Of a stretch of DNA of 64,000 nucleotides, positions 51,101-58,452 are shown piece after piece (positions within the stretch are counted from its first letter, which is position 1; each line of letters begins with the position of its first letter). The position numbers and the translations under genes are program-made. The DNA comes from Micromonospora rifamycinica (GTDB lineage Bacteria > Actinomycetota > Actinomycetes > Mycobacteriales > Micromonosporaceae), in the NCBI RefSeq assembly GCF_900090265.1, contig NZ_LT607752.1, positions 2,356,001 to 2,420,000 on the forward strand, in the 5' to 3' direction. The notes under the pieces are model-generated. The model was not told the DNA's origin and did not search any database. It saw only the letters and a list, made by a program, of their open reading frames with translations.

Positions 51101-51423
51101 ACCTCAGCTTCATCGGCAACCCGGAGCATGGGAATCGGTACGCTTATGCTGGCTGCAGCCCAACCAATTTCATCGATCCCACCGGGCAGAGTTGGGAGTG
51201 CGAACTCGGAGGCATGATCGTCGTCGGCGCTTCTGCCGCAATTATCGCCGCCCCCCTGTCATATTTCGGACCTGGCGCAGTTTATGCGGGCGTAGCAGCC
51301 GGCTCCGCAATCGGTGGTGGCTACAAGTCCGTGTGTGAAAACATCCAAAAGGGCGAGCCCGTCAATTGGGGAGACGCCGCGCAGCAAGCAGCATGGGGCG
51401 TCGCCGGCTTTTTGATTAGCTAG
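48130..51423 (+). CDS. secreted RHS-repeat polymorphic-toxin-type protein with short C-terminal tip
   Basis: A 1097-residue protein. The N-terminus has a signal-like helix (MLSALLTTSALVIP). From about residue 60 come YD/RHS repeats (YDGNGRLQKIQSATW, YDTAGDLTKI, YDPYGRLKTV, YDNLNRLRE), which build a shell that encloses a C-terminal toxin. The RHS core end is YTGGTYDSTTGFTKLGQRWYNP and the family junction DPTG at 1016-1019. Only 78 residues follow: a Gly/Ala-rich hydrophobic part (GASAAIIAAPLSYFGPG, VAAGSAIGGGY) and NWGDAAQQAAWGVAGF. No nuclease or deaminase motif is seen; the tip may be pore-forming or a truncated linker. GTG at 48130 follows GGGGAGA. GC falls near the end. Confidence 0.9.
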   Translation: MGQRTMVAGMLSALLTTSALVIPSGGAATAAAPAPAGRDGAGKPVVSPKSKSSVWLFDTPDTTRSRGASLAGAAPSVPKGTGPVRNATQLSFSLSDRLQAKVNVGSGNLMLSSTELTLPGVAGDVTVGATFNSLLLGSDLATGAHGAGWRTRAGQDVKLYPADDDSVTYAAADGVVGKFTASGSGYSTPGEFKATLAHNGSGWKLTEHDSGRKLFFGSDGLLDKTEDRNDNVTDVAYSGGQMTGITSDRGPTAARTAAATWTSGKISKYRQTGSDGSWREVSYAYDGNGRLQKIQSATWRKVLFEYDTAGDLTKITTKDNTYVTITYDGQHRVTSLTQVTDNATMQGSTTRLAYPTSSQTLVADARQDISLAVSAVPHTTYDLNSNKRVTKATDPAGNEQSKTYTPYSDVATSVSPENSTVTNTFGANAGESMTKSESPTGASASAAYANAATSTNPTANFQPSSSIDTQSNSSTYTYNGAGNRTSTADALAAKAEVDYNSDGTVKTSTDPANTGNPTNYSYDGSKQLTTVTPPTGNGLATRTMTYDPYGRLKTVNDGCTTSYTYSLDDRISQIDYSGCGTQPSVTYDYGGTGNLLTRVDASGTTTWSYDNLNRLRERNNPGGGILTYVPDAVGNLVGLTDGRGTTTYYYNTRNWLVRMDTAGATRYNFQYDKDGNRTYTYFATNETNSSWALRTQTRYDKSNRPTRITATRNSASPATVFDVTYCHAEYTAGQPCSTAKADDTGLRQWQKDEVSGAVSQFTYDKANRLTKATDYNGKTYEYAYNSNGNRTSVKVDGTTTQTLTYNTANQITTTNNTYDNRGNQTRTSTPTVNPVTYNPAKQMTGANSGSYSYAGSDQVELTQTATATLRYGMQDQHGMPWLQSWTANGSTAYVERDGTGTPLGLRLGSVDHAYVLDALGSPVAIVKADGTVSATYRYDPYGNGTTTDEYDLSQTNLIRYTGGTYDSTTGFTKLGQRWYNPAQGRFTQQDNLSFIGNPEHGNRYAYAGCSPTNFIDPTGQSWECELGGMIVVGASAAIIAAPLSYFGPGAVYAGVAAGSAIGGGYKSVCENIQKGEPVNWGDAAQQAAWGVAGFLIS

Positions 51424-51525
51424 ATCAGCCAGTTCACGGGGATCTCCGGGCAACCCGCCGGAGACCCCCGTGAACTTATTCCAACCTTACCCACCCCAGA
51501 AATCGATGCACTAAGGATGAACAGG

Positions 51526-51834
51526 ATGCCGACCGTTATTTTTGTCAGGGGAATAGACACGATCGGCGCGGGCAGGAAATTTCGCATATATGTAGATGGA
51601 CAATTAGCCGCAAAGCTGGGAAATTCTGATCGAATTTCGATAGAAATCGGTGCGGGTAGCCATGTCGTGCAAGCCCGGCTCGATTGGCTCCGGAGTCCGC
51701 CGTTGACCCTGGAACTGACCACGGGCGACGTGGTAACGGTGGAAACGACGGCTCGGGGGAGGGCCACGAGCTTCACTGGCACGTTCCTTAGACCAAGAAG
51801 CGCCATCGATATGGTTGTCAAGGGCTACGAATAG
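51526..51834 (+). CDS. small beta-rich (PEGA-like) protein, candidate immunity protein
   Basis: A 102-residue protein (VIFVRGIDTIGAGRKFRIYVD, SIEIGAGSHVVQARLDWL, LELTTGDVVTVETTARG). The strand pattern with a central G-S-H-x-V-x-A-R-L-D-W resembles PEGA-like surface domains. It lacks a signal peptide. It follows the RHS gene by about 100 bases and has a paralogue at 53957. Base composition is lower in GC than the window average, suggesting transfer with the RHS tip. Immunity function is inferred from position. ATG 51526 has AAGGA at 8 bases. Confidence 0.65.
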   Translation: MPTVIFVRGIDTIGAGRKFRIYVDGQLAAKLGNSDRISIEIGAGSHVVQARLDWLRSPPLTLELTTGDVVTVETTARGRATSFTGTFLRPRSAIDMVVKGYE

Positions 51835-52117
51835 CAGCCGCGCTGGACCTTTCCGCCGGCACGCCCACCATCGAGAACAGGCATGACGACTTCACGACAG
51901 CCCTACCGCCGACTCACGCGGCTTCCTCACCGAACGATCCAGGCTGGATGCCGCGTACCGTCCCCTCGAAGAGGTCTCGGGCACGGACGGTGACAGACCG
52001 GGTCACTCATCGCAGCACGGTCGGCCTGCTCAGACCGCGCAACGACAACAGCAGCAGCCACCACGGGGAATGAACAGGAGTGTCCACAGGGGCTTCGCCA
52101 GGCGGACCACACCAGGA
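51835..52117 (+). other. degenerate intergenic segment with a relic of the tetR 3' end
   Basis: No intact gene. Bases about 51951-51993 (gcgtaccgtc, ctcgaagaggt, ggtgac) align with 55203-55246, inside the 3' end of the minus-strand tetR gene at 55167. The same orientation is kept. This is a leftover copy of flanking sequence. Confidence 0.55.
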
Positions 52118-52225
52118 ATGACGGGCGTCACTGAAAGCTCGTACCGGTACCTGACGTCCGTGTCGCCCTGGGTTGGCGCCTGGATCGGGCACGAGTTGCT
52201 TTCGGGCGAACGTAGCGATGCCTAG
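52118..52225 (+). pseudogene. truncated small membrane-protein gene cut by the IS element
   Basis: The frame encodes MTGVTESSYRYLTSVSPWVG and continues to ELLSGERSDA before a TAG at 52223-52225. It matches the first 36 residues of the intact gene at 54847 (about 85% identical DNA by eye). The match ends exactly at the left end of the IS element, which removes the membrane helix. The missing 3' part is not found on the other side of the IS, so a deletion or exchange also occurred. Confidence 0.7.
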
Positions 52226-53886
52226 CCTCGGTCTTTCATTTGAGTGCGGTGTCATAGCTGCTTCTCGATGTGATTGATTTGTGTGATTGTTGCTGGTTTG
52301 GTTGCATGGTGAGGACCCGGCGCGGGGCCGGGTTCCTCCGTTCTGCTGGTCGGGGCGTGAAGTCCGGGGTCAGCCGGTTGGTCGGGGTAGCGCGGCGAGT
52401 TTGCTGAATGCGCTGGTCAGGGCGTCGGTCCAGGGCCAGTTGGCGGCGATGGCCAGGCGTGTTCGCCGGGCGGTGCGGGTGATCCGGCCCGCGACGTGCA
52501 GCAGCCGATAACGCAGCTTCTTCGGCTCGGCGGTGGCCAGCTCGCCGTCCAGGAGCAGGACCTGAGTCCAGGAGAGCAGGTCGATGCCGGTCAGGGCGAG
52601 GTGGAGCCAGGCCTGATCGATCGCGAAGTGCCGGGACGGGAACCGACCGAAGCCGGTGTTCTTCCCGCAGCGGATCCGGTCCTCGACGCGGGCGTGGCCG
52701 CGGTGGCGGGCCTCCAGGAACTGGACGCTGCCGCCGCCGGGTGGGGTGTCGGTGGCGACGACTTGATGCCGCCACCCTTCGAGGTGTCGAACAGCGACAG
52801 CTGGGCGCCGGGGTGCGGGCGTTCCCTGCGGACGAGGAACCGGGTGCCGGGCGGCCAGCCGGTCGCCTCGAACAGGCCGGTGATCTCGCAGACCTCGGCA
52901 TGCTCGCGCAGGTCACCGTCAGTGTCCACGGCAGGAACCCAGCCGGTCGCGGCCCGGATCGCCGCACGCACCGCTTCGGTGATCGCGGCGCCGACGGAGA
53001 ACCGGATGTTCAGGTGCTGCTCGCGCAAGGACCGGATGTGGGCGAGGAATCCGTGGCTGGAACCGGCCGAATCGGCGCGGAGCAGGATCGGGATGCCATA
53101 GCGATGCTGGTCGGGGATCTGGGCGAGGGCCTGGTCGAGCACCGTGATGTGATCGGCGGTGGTGTTCGAGCCGGCCCGGCCTTCGCGCAGCAGCCCGGCG
53201 AGGGCTTCGCCGGTGTTGTCCAGGAAACACAGCAACGGATGGAAGCCGAACGTCTTCTTCCAGGTGCGGGTCGCCGATTCCTTCTCCGAGTGGCAGAGCA
53301 CGATCGTCGCGTCGATGTCCAGGACCAGACCGTCGACCGGCAGGCCGGCCACGCAGGCCCGTGGCAAATCACCGCGGGTGTCGAAGTGTTGGGCCCAGGC
53401 GACCTCACGGGCCTTGGCCCGAGCGGACCGCAACACGGCGAGTGTCGCCTCGTCCAGTTTCGACAGCAGCCGCCAGGCGGTCGGGTCGGAGGCGACCGGC
53501 CCGAACAAGCCGGCCTGGTCACGCAGCACCGCCAGATCAGCGATCGCCTCACCACCGTCGGCCAGCATCACCGCCAGGTCCACGGCGATCCGGCCTGGAT
53601 CGTGCCCGCCCTGCCGCTGCCGTAACCCTGCCAGGGCCTCACCGAACGCGCTGGTCAACCCGGTCGCGTCGGCCAACTCCGCGAGGAGGCGGGCACCGAC
53701 GTGGCCCACCACGCCCCGCCCACCCCCGGTCACCATGATCTTCGGACGTGTTGCGGTAGCCTTCACCCAGCAAGTGCCTTCCGTGACAGGAACATGGGAC
53801 CTTCGACAAGCCCCATTTTCCCTGATCAGAAGGCACTTCTTCGTTTCCGGCCCACTCCTTGGACAGCCCTTCACGAAGGGCCGAGG
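52226..53886 (-). mobile_element. IS1380-family insertion sequence (degenerate)
   Basis: About 1.66 kb. The ends are imperfect inverted repeats: the left begins CCTCGGTCTTTCAT and the right, read inward, CCTCGGCCCTTCGT (11 of the first 14 positions match). The flanks are ctag on the left and ctaa on the right, a possible imperfect 4-base target duplication. It carries one frameshifted transposase gene. Boundaries are inferred from these repeats and from the point where the truncated membrane-protein gene stops. Confidence 0.7.
52370..53766 (-). pseudogene. IS1380-type transposase with a one-base frameshift
   Basis: The first 330 residues are in one frame: GGGRGVVGHVGARLLAELAD, the catalytic Asp regions LDIDATIV and LLRADSAGSSHGF, and ending LSLFDTSKG. 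The rest, including the catalytic Glu region HARVEDRIRCGKNTG and RFPSRHFAIDQAWL, continues in another frame down to 52370. Restoring a single base near 52774-52779 rejoins them. As read, the product stops at 52591 without the catalytic Glu, so the enzyme should be inactive. IS1380 transposases are not known to need programmed frameshifting. The start is probably GTG at 53766. Confidence 0.8.
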
Positions 53887-53956
53887 CTAAGCTGGCGGTG
53901 GCTCGCCACGAGCCACCGTCAGCTTCTTGCGAGAGCAACACTTTGAGGAGGAGCCG

Positions 53957-54271
53957 ATGGCATCAGTTATGGTTCGTCGCGGGCACGACTTGGGGGGACT
54001 GCTACGCCGCATACAAATAGAGTTCGACGGCGTCGTTGTGGCCAGGCTGAAGCAGGGTGAAAGCACCATGCTGCAGGTTAGTCCCGGACCTCACGCCTTC
54101 AGGGCACGCCTCGACTGGCTCACCAGCGCCCCGCTCGAATTGCACGTGGAGGAGGAGGCGCAGGTAACCTTGGCGGTTGCCGCCGGCGAAGAGGTGCAGA
54201 CATTCCATGCTACCTTCATCCAGCCGGAAACCGCACTGGAACTGCTGATAGTCGAACCTGGAAAAAAGTAG
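53957..54271 (+). CDS. paralogue of the 51526 small beta-rich protein
   Basis: A 104-residue protein (MASVMVRRGHDLGG, IQIEFDGVVVARLKQGES, VSPGPHAFRARLDWLTSAPLEL, VTLAVAAGEE). It aligns along its whole length with the protein at 51526: both have an IxxDG strand, a G-x-H-x-x-x-A-R-L-D-W motif and a closing F-x-x-x-A strand. ATG at 53957 follows GAGGAGGAG, a strong ribosome site. It lies 70 bases right of the IS and upstream of an RHS relic, so it may be an orphan immunity-like gene kept after its toxin tip was lost. Confidence 0.75.
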   Translation: MASVMVRRGHDLGGLLRRIQIEFDGVVVARLKQGESTMLQVSPGPHAFRARLDWLTSAPLELHVEEEAQVTLAVAAGEEVQTFHATFIQPETALELLIVEPGKK

Positions 54272-54846
54272 CACGAGCTTGCACCTGTAAGCCACGCCTG
54301 ATGCCAACCGGCATCGACCGGCGCCGCCCAGAGGTCGCGGGGCACATACGGCGACGGGGGCGCGGGGAGGGCGGCCGTCGGGTTCGGAAACGCCGGCAGG
54401 GCGGTCCTGCGAGTTCACGAGGTTCGGCCAGTGCCGGCACAACCCAGCGCGGGTAGGCCCTGCCCAGCAGGACATGTTCAGCTTTCTCGGCAACCCCGAC
54501 GAAGAAGGCCGCCCCGCATACGCTGTAAGCAGCCGTTCGAATTGCAGGATCTGATTCAGCCGGATCAACCGGTCGATGGGCGGAATTCGATGGGAAAACG
54601 ATCGCCGCGACTCTGGCTTCTCGTCACCTTCTTGCCGTGCGTTCTGCTCGGCCCAACTGTCTTCCGACTGCCGTGGACGAAAAGTGCTGCTGTTCCGGAG
54701 TGCCGTTCCCTGCCACCTTCCTGGCGTTGCTGGCTGGGCCGAGGAACGGGAACAGGTGATCCCGGCCATAGGCGTCGTGGGACGGCCACGACGGCGAGCG
54801 GACCGAGGACGCGCTGGGCTTCGCCGGGCTGCCCGCATCAAGAAAG
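54272..54846 (+). pseudogene. relics of an RHS C-terminus and of the tetR 3' end
   Basis: No intact gene is convincing here. Bases 54328-54397 match the 3' end of the tetR gene (55221-55290). Bases 54462-54533 encode QQDMFSFLGNPDEEGRPAYA, matching QQDNLSFIGNPEHGNRYAYA of the RHS protein, so this is the end of an RHS core whose tip was lost. A weak open frame from ATG 54590 begins MGKRSPRLWLLVTFLPC and could be a damaged signal-bearing gene; codon use is poor. Confidence 0.6.
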
Positions 54847-55035
54847 ATGGGCGTCGCTGAAAGCTCGTACTGGTACCTGACGTCCGTGTCGTCCTGGGTC
54901 GTCGCCTGGGCGGGGTACGAGCTGCTTTCGGGCGAGCGTAACGATGCCCTGCCGCGGGTGTTGCTGATCGTCTCGCTTGCGGCACTGGTCGCTGGTGTCG
55001 TCGGACTGGTCGTGCTGAGGTCCCGGCGTCATTGA
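54847..55035 (+). CDS. small membrane protein, intact copy
   Basis: A 62-residue protein: MGVAESSYWYLTSVSSWV, a polar stretch ELLSGERNDALPR, then a membrane helix (VLLIVSLAALVAGVVGLVVL) and a basic end (RSRRH). A truncated copy lies at 52118. Because copies accompany RHS and tetR relics, the gene may be part of the toxin cassette, perhaps as a membrane immunity protein, but this is speculation. No good ribosome site precedes the ATG. Confidence 0.6.
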   Translation: MGVAESSYWYLTSVSSWVVAWAGYELLSGERNDALPRVLLIVSLAALVAGVVGLVVLRSRRH

Positions 55036-55166
55036 CCCGCACCGCCGAAGCGACCGCTACACCGGTGGGACAGCCCTGAGTCCCTGCCCGGGCCTGTCAT
55101 CGGATCGACCTGGGCGAGCCGTTCGCTCGACGAGAGTGGAGCCCGTAGGGTGCCCGGCTGCCGGCC

Positions 55167-55838
55167 CTATCCGGCGTCGTCGACGAGCAGTCCGCGCAGG
55201 ACACTGCGTACCGTCGTCTCGAAGAGGTCGCGGGGTGCGGGCGGTGACGGGGGCGCGGCGAGGGCGGCCGTGAGGTTCGGGAACGCCGCCACGTCGATCC
55301 CGGCGAAGCCGGCCGGCGGCCCGGCGGACTCCCGGCGGGCGAACAGCGACGTCACCCCGGTCATCATGGCGATCGCCTCGAACTTGGTGACGGTGGACGC
55401 CGGCACCGGCCGCAGGATGGCCAGGCAGTGGTCGAACCAGGCCAGGCTCTGCGGGCCGGGGGCGGTCGGCCGGGGCAGGATCTCCACCAGCCACGGATGC
55501 CTGCGGTAGAGCGCCAACTGGCGGTGGGCCAGGCGCAGCATCGCGTCGAGCCAGTCACCGCTGCCGTCCGGGTACGGGCGCAACTCCCCCGCCGTCCGGT
55601 CGACCATCAGGTCGAGCAGGTCGTCCCGGGAGGACAGGTAACGGTAGAGCGAGCCGGCTCCGGTGTGCAGCGCGGCGGCGACCGCCCGCATCGAGACCGC
55701 GCCGATGCCGTCGGCGTCCGCCATCGCGATGGCGGCGGCCACGATCTCGTACCGGGAGTGCGTCGGGGCGGGACCGCGCAGGCCCCGCGCCGGTCGGGAC
55801 CAGAGCTGCGGACGCCCTGGCTCATCGGGTGAGGACAC
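55167..55838 (-). CDS. TetR-family transcriptional regulator
   Basis: A 223-residue repressor with a 25-residue variable arm, then the helix-turn-helix (YEIVAAAIAMADADGIGAVSM, ALHTGAGSLYRYLSSRDDLL) and a TetR_C-type ligand domain (MLRLAHRQLALYRRHPWLVEIL). GTG at 55838 lies 6 bases after a -10-like TAGAGT on the minus strand, so its transcript may lack a leader. A palindrome at 55854 separates it from the divergent hydrolase gene, its likely target. Partial copies of its 3' end occur near 51951 and 54328. Confidence 0.9.
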   Translation of the reverse strand: MSSPDEPGRPQLWSRPARGLRGPAPTHSRYEIVAAAIAMADADGIGAVSMRAVAAALHTGAGSLYRYLSSRDDLLDLMVDRTAGELRPYPDGSGDWLDAMLRLAHRQLALYRRHPWLVEILPRPTAPGPQSLAWFDHCLAILRPVPASTVTKFEAIAMMTGVTSLFARRESAGPPAGFAGIDVAAFPNLTAALAAPPSPPAPRDLFETTVRSVLRGLLVDDAG

Positions 55839-55853
55839 CGTTACACTCTAACT

Positions 55854-55868
55854 GCGAACGCCGTTCGC
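55854..55868. promoter_or_regulatory. TetR operator GCGAACG-C-CGTTCGC
   Basis: A perfect 7-1-7 inverted repeat between the divergent tetR and alpha/beta-hydrolase genes, placed to block both promoters. Confidence 0.7.
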
Positions 55869-55889
55869 GGTTTCCAGGGGGAGGACGAG

Positions 55890-56744
55890 ATGGAACAGGA
55901 CTGGAGCGTCCAGCGGGTGCCGGCGGCCGACGGTGCCGAGATCGTGCTCCACTCGGTCGGCAGCGGGCCGGGCATCGTGGTCGTGCACGGGGGCGGCGTC
56001 ACCATCGACATCTACCGTCGGCTGGCGCTGCGGCTGGCCGACCGGTTCACCGTGCACCTCTACAACCGGCGGGGCCGGGCCGACGCGGCGGCCCGCGCCG
56101 AGCCCTACGACGGCGAGCAGGACGTCGCCGACCTCGGCAGCGTGCTGACCGCCACCGGGGTCCGCAACGTGATCGGCCACAGCGGCGGCGGCTTCGTGGC
56201 CCTGCGCGCCGCCGCACGCGACCTGCCGATCGACCGGCTCGCCCTCTACGACGCGGCGATCCAGGTCAACGGCCTGTTCCCCCTCGGGTGGGTGCCCACC
56301 GCACGGAAGGCGGCGCAGGCGGGTGACATCGCCCGCGCCCTGGCGATCACCGGCGGCGGCCTCAACACCCACTCGCCCGCGTCACGCCTGCCGCTGGCCG
56401 TCCGGACGACCCTCTGCCGGCTGTTCCTGCGGACCCCGGTCGGGCGCACCATGGGCGAGCTGCTGCCGACGACCCTCGACGAGAGCGCGCTGATCCAGCG
56501 GCACGACGGGCAGCCGGAGCAGTGGGCCGGCGTCACGGCCGAGGTGCTGCTGGCCTGCGGCGGTGCCGGGCCGTCCTACTACCAGCCGATCAACGAGGCG
56601 TTGGCCGGGGTGCTGCCGCACGCCCGCACGCTGGTGGTGCCGCGCGCCAGTCACGACGCGCTCAACCGCGCCCCGGAGCACCTGGTGGACGCGCTGGCCG
56701 GGTTCTTCACCGCGCCGGCCACCGCACCGCCGACCCGTTCGTGA
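55890..56744 (+). CDS. alpha/beta hydrolase
   Basis: A 284-residue alpha/beta-hydrolase. The nucleophile serine is in GHSGGGFVAL, the oxyanion loop in VVHGGGVTID, the catalytic Asp is probably in the strand before VLLACGGAGPSYYQ, and the His in PRASHDALNRAP. It may act on an ester or lactone that also serves as ligand for the divergent TetR repressor. ATG at 55890 follows GGGGGAGGACGAG. Confidence 0.88.
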   Translation: MEQDWSVQRVPAADGAEIVLHSVGSGPGIVVVHGGGVTIDIYRRLALRLADRFTVHLYNRRGRADAAARAEPYDGEQDVADLGSVLTATGVRNVIGHSGGGFVALRAAARDLPIDRLALYDAAIQVNGLFPLGWVPTARKAAQAGDIARALAITGGGLNTHSPASRLPLAVRTTLCRLFLRTPVGRTMGELLPTTLDESALIQRHDGQPEQWAGVTAEVLLACGGAGPSYYQPINEALAGVLPHARTLVVPRASHDALNRAPEHLVDALAGFFTAPATAPPTRS

Positions 56745-56748
56745 AGGG

Positions 56749-56802
56749 CCGGCACCTCCCGCGCCGTCCCGGTGTACCGGCTCCCGGCGCGGGAGGTGCC
56801 GG
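56749..56802. terminator. bidirectional terminator, perfect 18-base stem
   Basis: Arms 56749-56766 and 56785-56802 are fully complementary with an 18-base loop, between two convergent hydrolase genes. GGAGGTGCC is repeated further to the right (about 56815 and 56848), so the right arm has been duplicated. Confidence 0.75.
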
Positions 56803-56886
56803 AGGCGGACCGGCGGGAGGTGCCGGAGGCCGGAGGCGGACCGGCCGGAGGTGCCGCGCCGCCACCCACGGGACGGGTCAGCCGGG

Positions 56887-57798
56887 CTAACCGGTCGCCA
56901 CCGGTCCACCGGCGAGGAAGTCCGCCAGGATGCCGGTGAACCGGGCCGGCTGTTCCTCGGCGGCGTAGTGGCCGCAGTCCTCGATGATCGCCTCGGTGAC
57001 GTCGGCGGCGGCCAGCCGCATGGTCCGGGCGACCAGCGCGCCACTGTAGAGCGCGCCGCCGATGGCGAGCACCGGCAGCGTGAGCCGAGTCTTCGCCCGC
57101 CGTTCGTTCTGCGCGATGGTCTCGTCCAGTGCCCGGTAGTAGCCGAAGCTCGCCCGCAGCCCGCGCGGATCCGCGACGATCGCGTCGACGTAGACGTCGA
57201 CCGCGTACCCGGGGATCGTGGTCGGGGTGGCGGCCTTCCTGGCGAACTGGTAACCGAAGAACAACCGCTCCCGCCCCCGGACGAGTTCCTCGTTGAGGTC
57301 GTCGAGCCGGTTGAAGCCGAAGTGCCAGAACCGTTGGTTGGCCGCGGCCGGGCTGAAGACCGACGGGCTCGGCGTGAGGCCGGGGATGATGGCGTCGACG
57401 ACGGCGAGCCGGCCCACCCGCTCCGGGTGGTCGGCGGCGAGGGCGTACCCGGTCCACATGCCGATGTCGTGGCCGACCACGTCGAACCGGTCGTGCCCGA
57501 GCGCGGCCATCAGGGCGACCAGGTCGGCGGCCAGCGTGCCGGCGTCGTAGCCGGCGTCGGGCTTGTCGGAGAGCCCGGTCCCGCGCTGGTCGACGGCGAC
57601 GACGGTGTGCGTACGGGCGAGCGCGGGCATCACCTCACGCCAGGCGTACCAGGTCTGCGGCCACCCGCCGACCAGCAGCAGCGGCGGGCCGTCCCCGCCG
57701 GTGACCGCGTGCAGGTGCAGCCCGTCCAGCTCGACGAGCTGGCTGGTGAAGACGTCGGTGAAGCCGGCGGGCAACCGCAGCGAACTCAAGGTTGTCAT
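56887..57798 (-). CDS. alpha/beta hydrolase of the epoxide hydrolase type
   Basis: A 303-residue hydrolase. The nucleophile is Asp in VVGHDIGMWTGY, as in epoxide hydrolases and haloalkane dehalogenases. The oxyanion region is LLLVGGWPQTWYAW, and the catalytic His is in EDCGHYAAEEQP. The cap domain is at about 135-215. ATG at 57798 lies 7 bases after a -10-like TATGGT on the minus strand, so the transcript is predicted to be leaderless. It is divergent from a TetR repressor, its likely regulator. Confidence 0.9.
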   Translation of the reverse strand: MTTLSSLRLPAGFTDVFTSQLVELDGLHLHAVTGGDGPPLLLVGGWPQTWYAWREVMPALARTHTVVAVDQRGTGLSDKPDAGYDAGTLAADLVALMAALGHDRFDVVGHDIGMWTGYALAADHPERVGRLAVVDAIIPGLTPSPSVFSPAAANQRFWHFGFNRLDDLNEELVRGRERLFFGYQFARKAATPTTIPGYAVDVYVDAIVADPRGLRASFGYYRALDETIAQNERRAKTRLTLPVLAIGGALYSGALVARTMRLAAADVTEAIIEDCGHYAAEEQPARFTGILADFLAGGPVATG

Positions 57799-57805
57799 GC
57801 CGGCG

Positions 57806-57847
57806 ACCATACCCATCTTGGAACGATCGATACAAGATGGCTATGCT
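57806..57847. promoter_or_regulatory. divergent promoters with shared TetR operator
   Basis: The inverted repeat ccatcttg (57813-57820) and caagatgg (57833-57840) flanks a gatcgat core. Rightward: TTGGAA (57818-57823), 18-base spacer, TATGCT (57842-57847), 7 bases to ATG 57855. Leftward: TTGTAT (57835-57830), 18-base spacer, TATGGT (57811-57806), 7 bases to ATG 57798. Confidence 0.75.
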
Positions 57848-57854
57848 GACCACC

Positions 57855-58424
57855 ATGGCGGGCCGCAAGCAGTTCGACGTGGACGAGGCACTACGACGCG
57901 CGATGCACGTCTTCTGGCGCTGGGGCTGGTCGGAGGCCTCGATCGACCGGCTGACCGGGGGCACCGGCCTGGGCCGCAGCTCGCTCTACGGCACCTTCGG
58001 CGACAAGAGCGCCCTGTTCCGCAGCAGCCTCCAGCTCTACACGCAGACCTATCACCCGCTGTACGACCAGGCACTGCGCGGCCCTCATCCGGACCCGGGC
58101 GCCGTGGTGGCCGCCTTCCTCCGGGTCACCCTGAACCGCATCGCCGACCCGACGGTGCCGGACGGCTGCCTGGTCACCGTGTCGGCCACGCAGTTTCCCG
58201 CCCTCGACGCCGACGGCCGGGCGATGGTCCGCGCCACGATCGACGGCCTGCGGGCGATGCTGGAGCAGGCGCTGCTCGCGGCGGGGGCCGGCGAGCAGGA
58301 GGCGGCCGACCTGGCGTTGTGCACGCTGGCGACGAACAAGTCCCTGGCGGTGCTGAGCCGCGCCGGCTTCACCGCCGAGGAGCTGGCCACCGTCGCCGCA
58401 GCCGCCGCCCGCCCCCGGGACTGA
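57855..58424 (+). CDS. TetR-family transcriptional regulator
   Basis: A 189-residue repressor. The helix-turn-helix is in WGWSEASIDRLTGGTGLGRSSLYGTFGDKSALF, typical of the AcrR/NemR-like group. The C-terminal domain contains DGCLVTVSATQFP, whose cysteine could be a redox or electrophile sensor as in NemR-like proteins. ATG at 57855 lies 7 bases after the -10 box; ATG 57843 falls inside the -10. It probably controls itself and the divergent epoxide-hydrolase-like gene. Confidence 0.9.
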   Translation: MAGRKQFDVDEALRRAMHVFWRWGWSEASIDRLTGGTGLGRSSLYGTFGDKSALFRSSLQLYTQTYHPLYDQALRGPHPDPGAVVAAFLRVTLNRIADPTVPDGCLVTVSATQFPALDADGRAMVRATIDGLRAMLEQALLAAGAGEQEAADLALCTLATNKSLAVLSRAGFTAEELATVAAAAARPRD

Positions 58425-58452
58425 CGCCGACCCCGCCCGTTCCCGGGAGCGG

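Noticed and set aside
52591..53874. 427-residue frame taken as an intact transposase
   Set aside because: Its last 60 residues are Ser/Pro/Ala-rich out-of-frame sequence; the conserved C-terminal region continues in another frame, so the gene is broken.
54590..54880. Possible 96-residue exported protein (MGKRSPRLWLLVTFLPC start)
   Set aside because: Only the first 25 residues look sensible; the rest is Arg/Gly/Thr-rich with poor codon use and overlaps the start of the gene at 54847. More likely a damaged relic.
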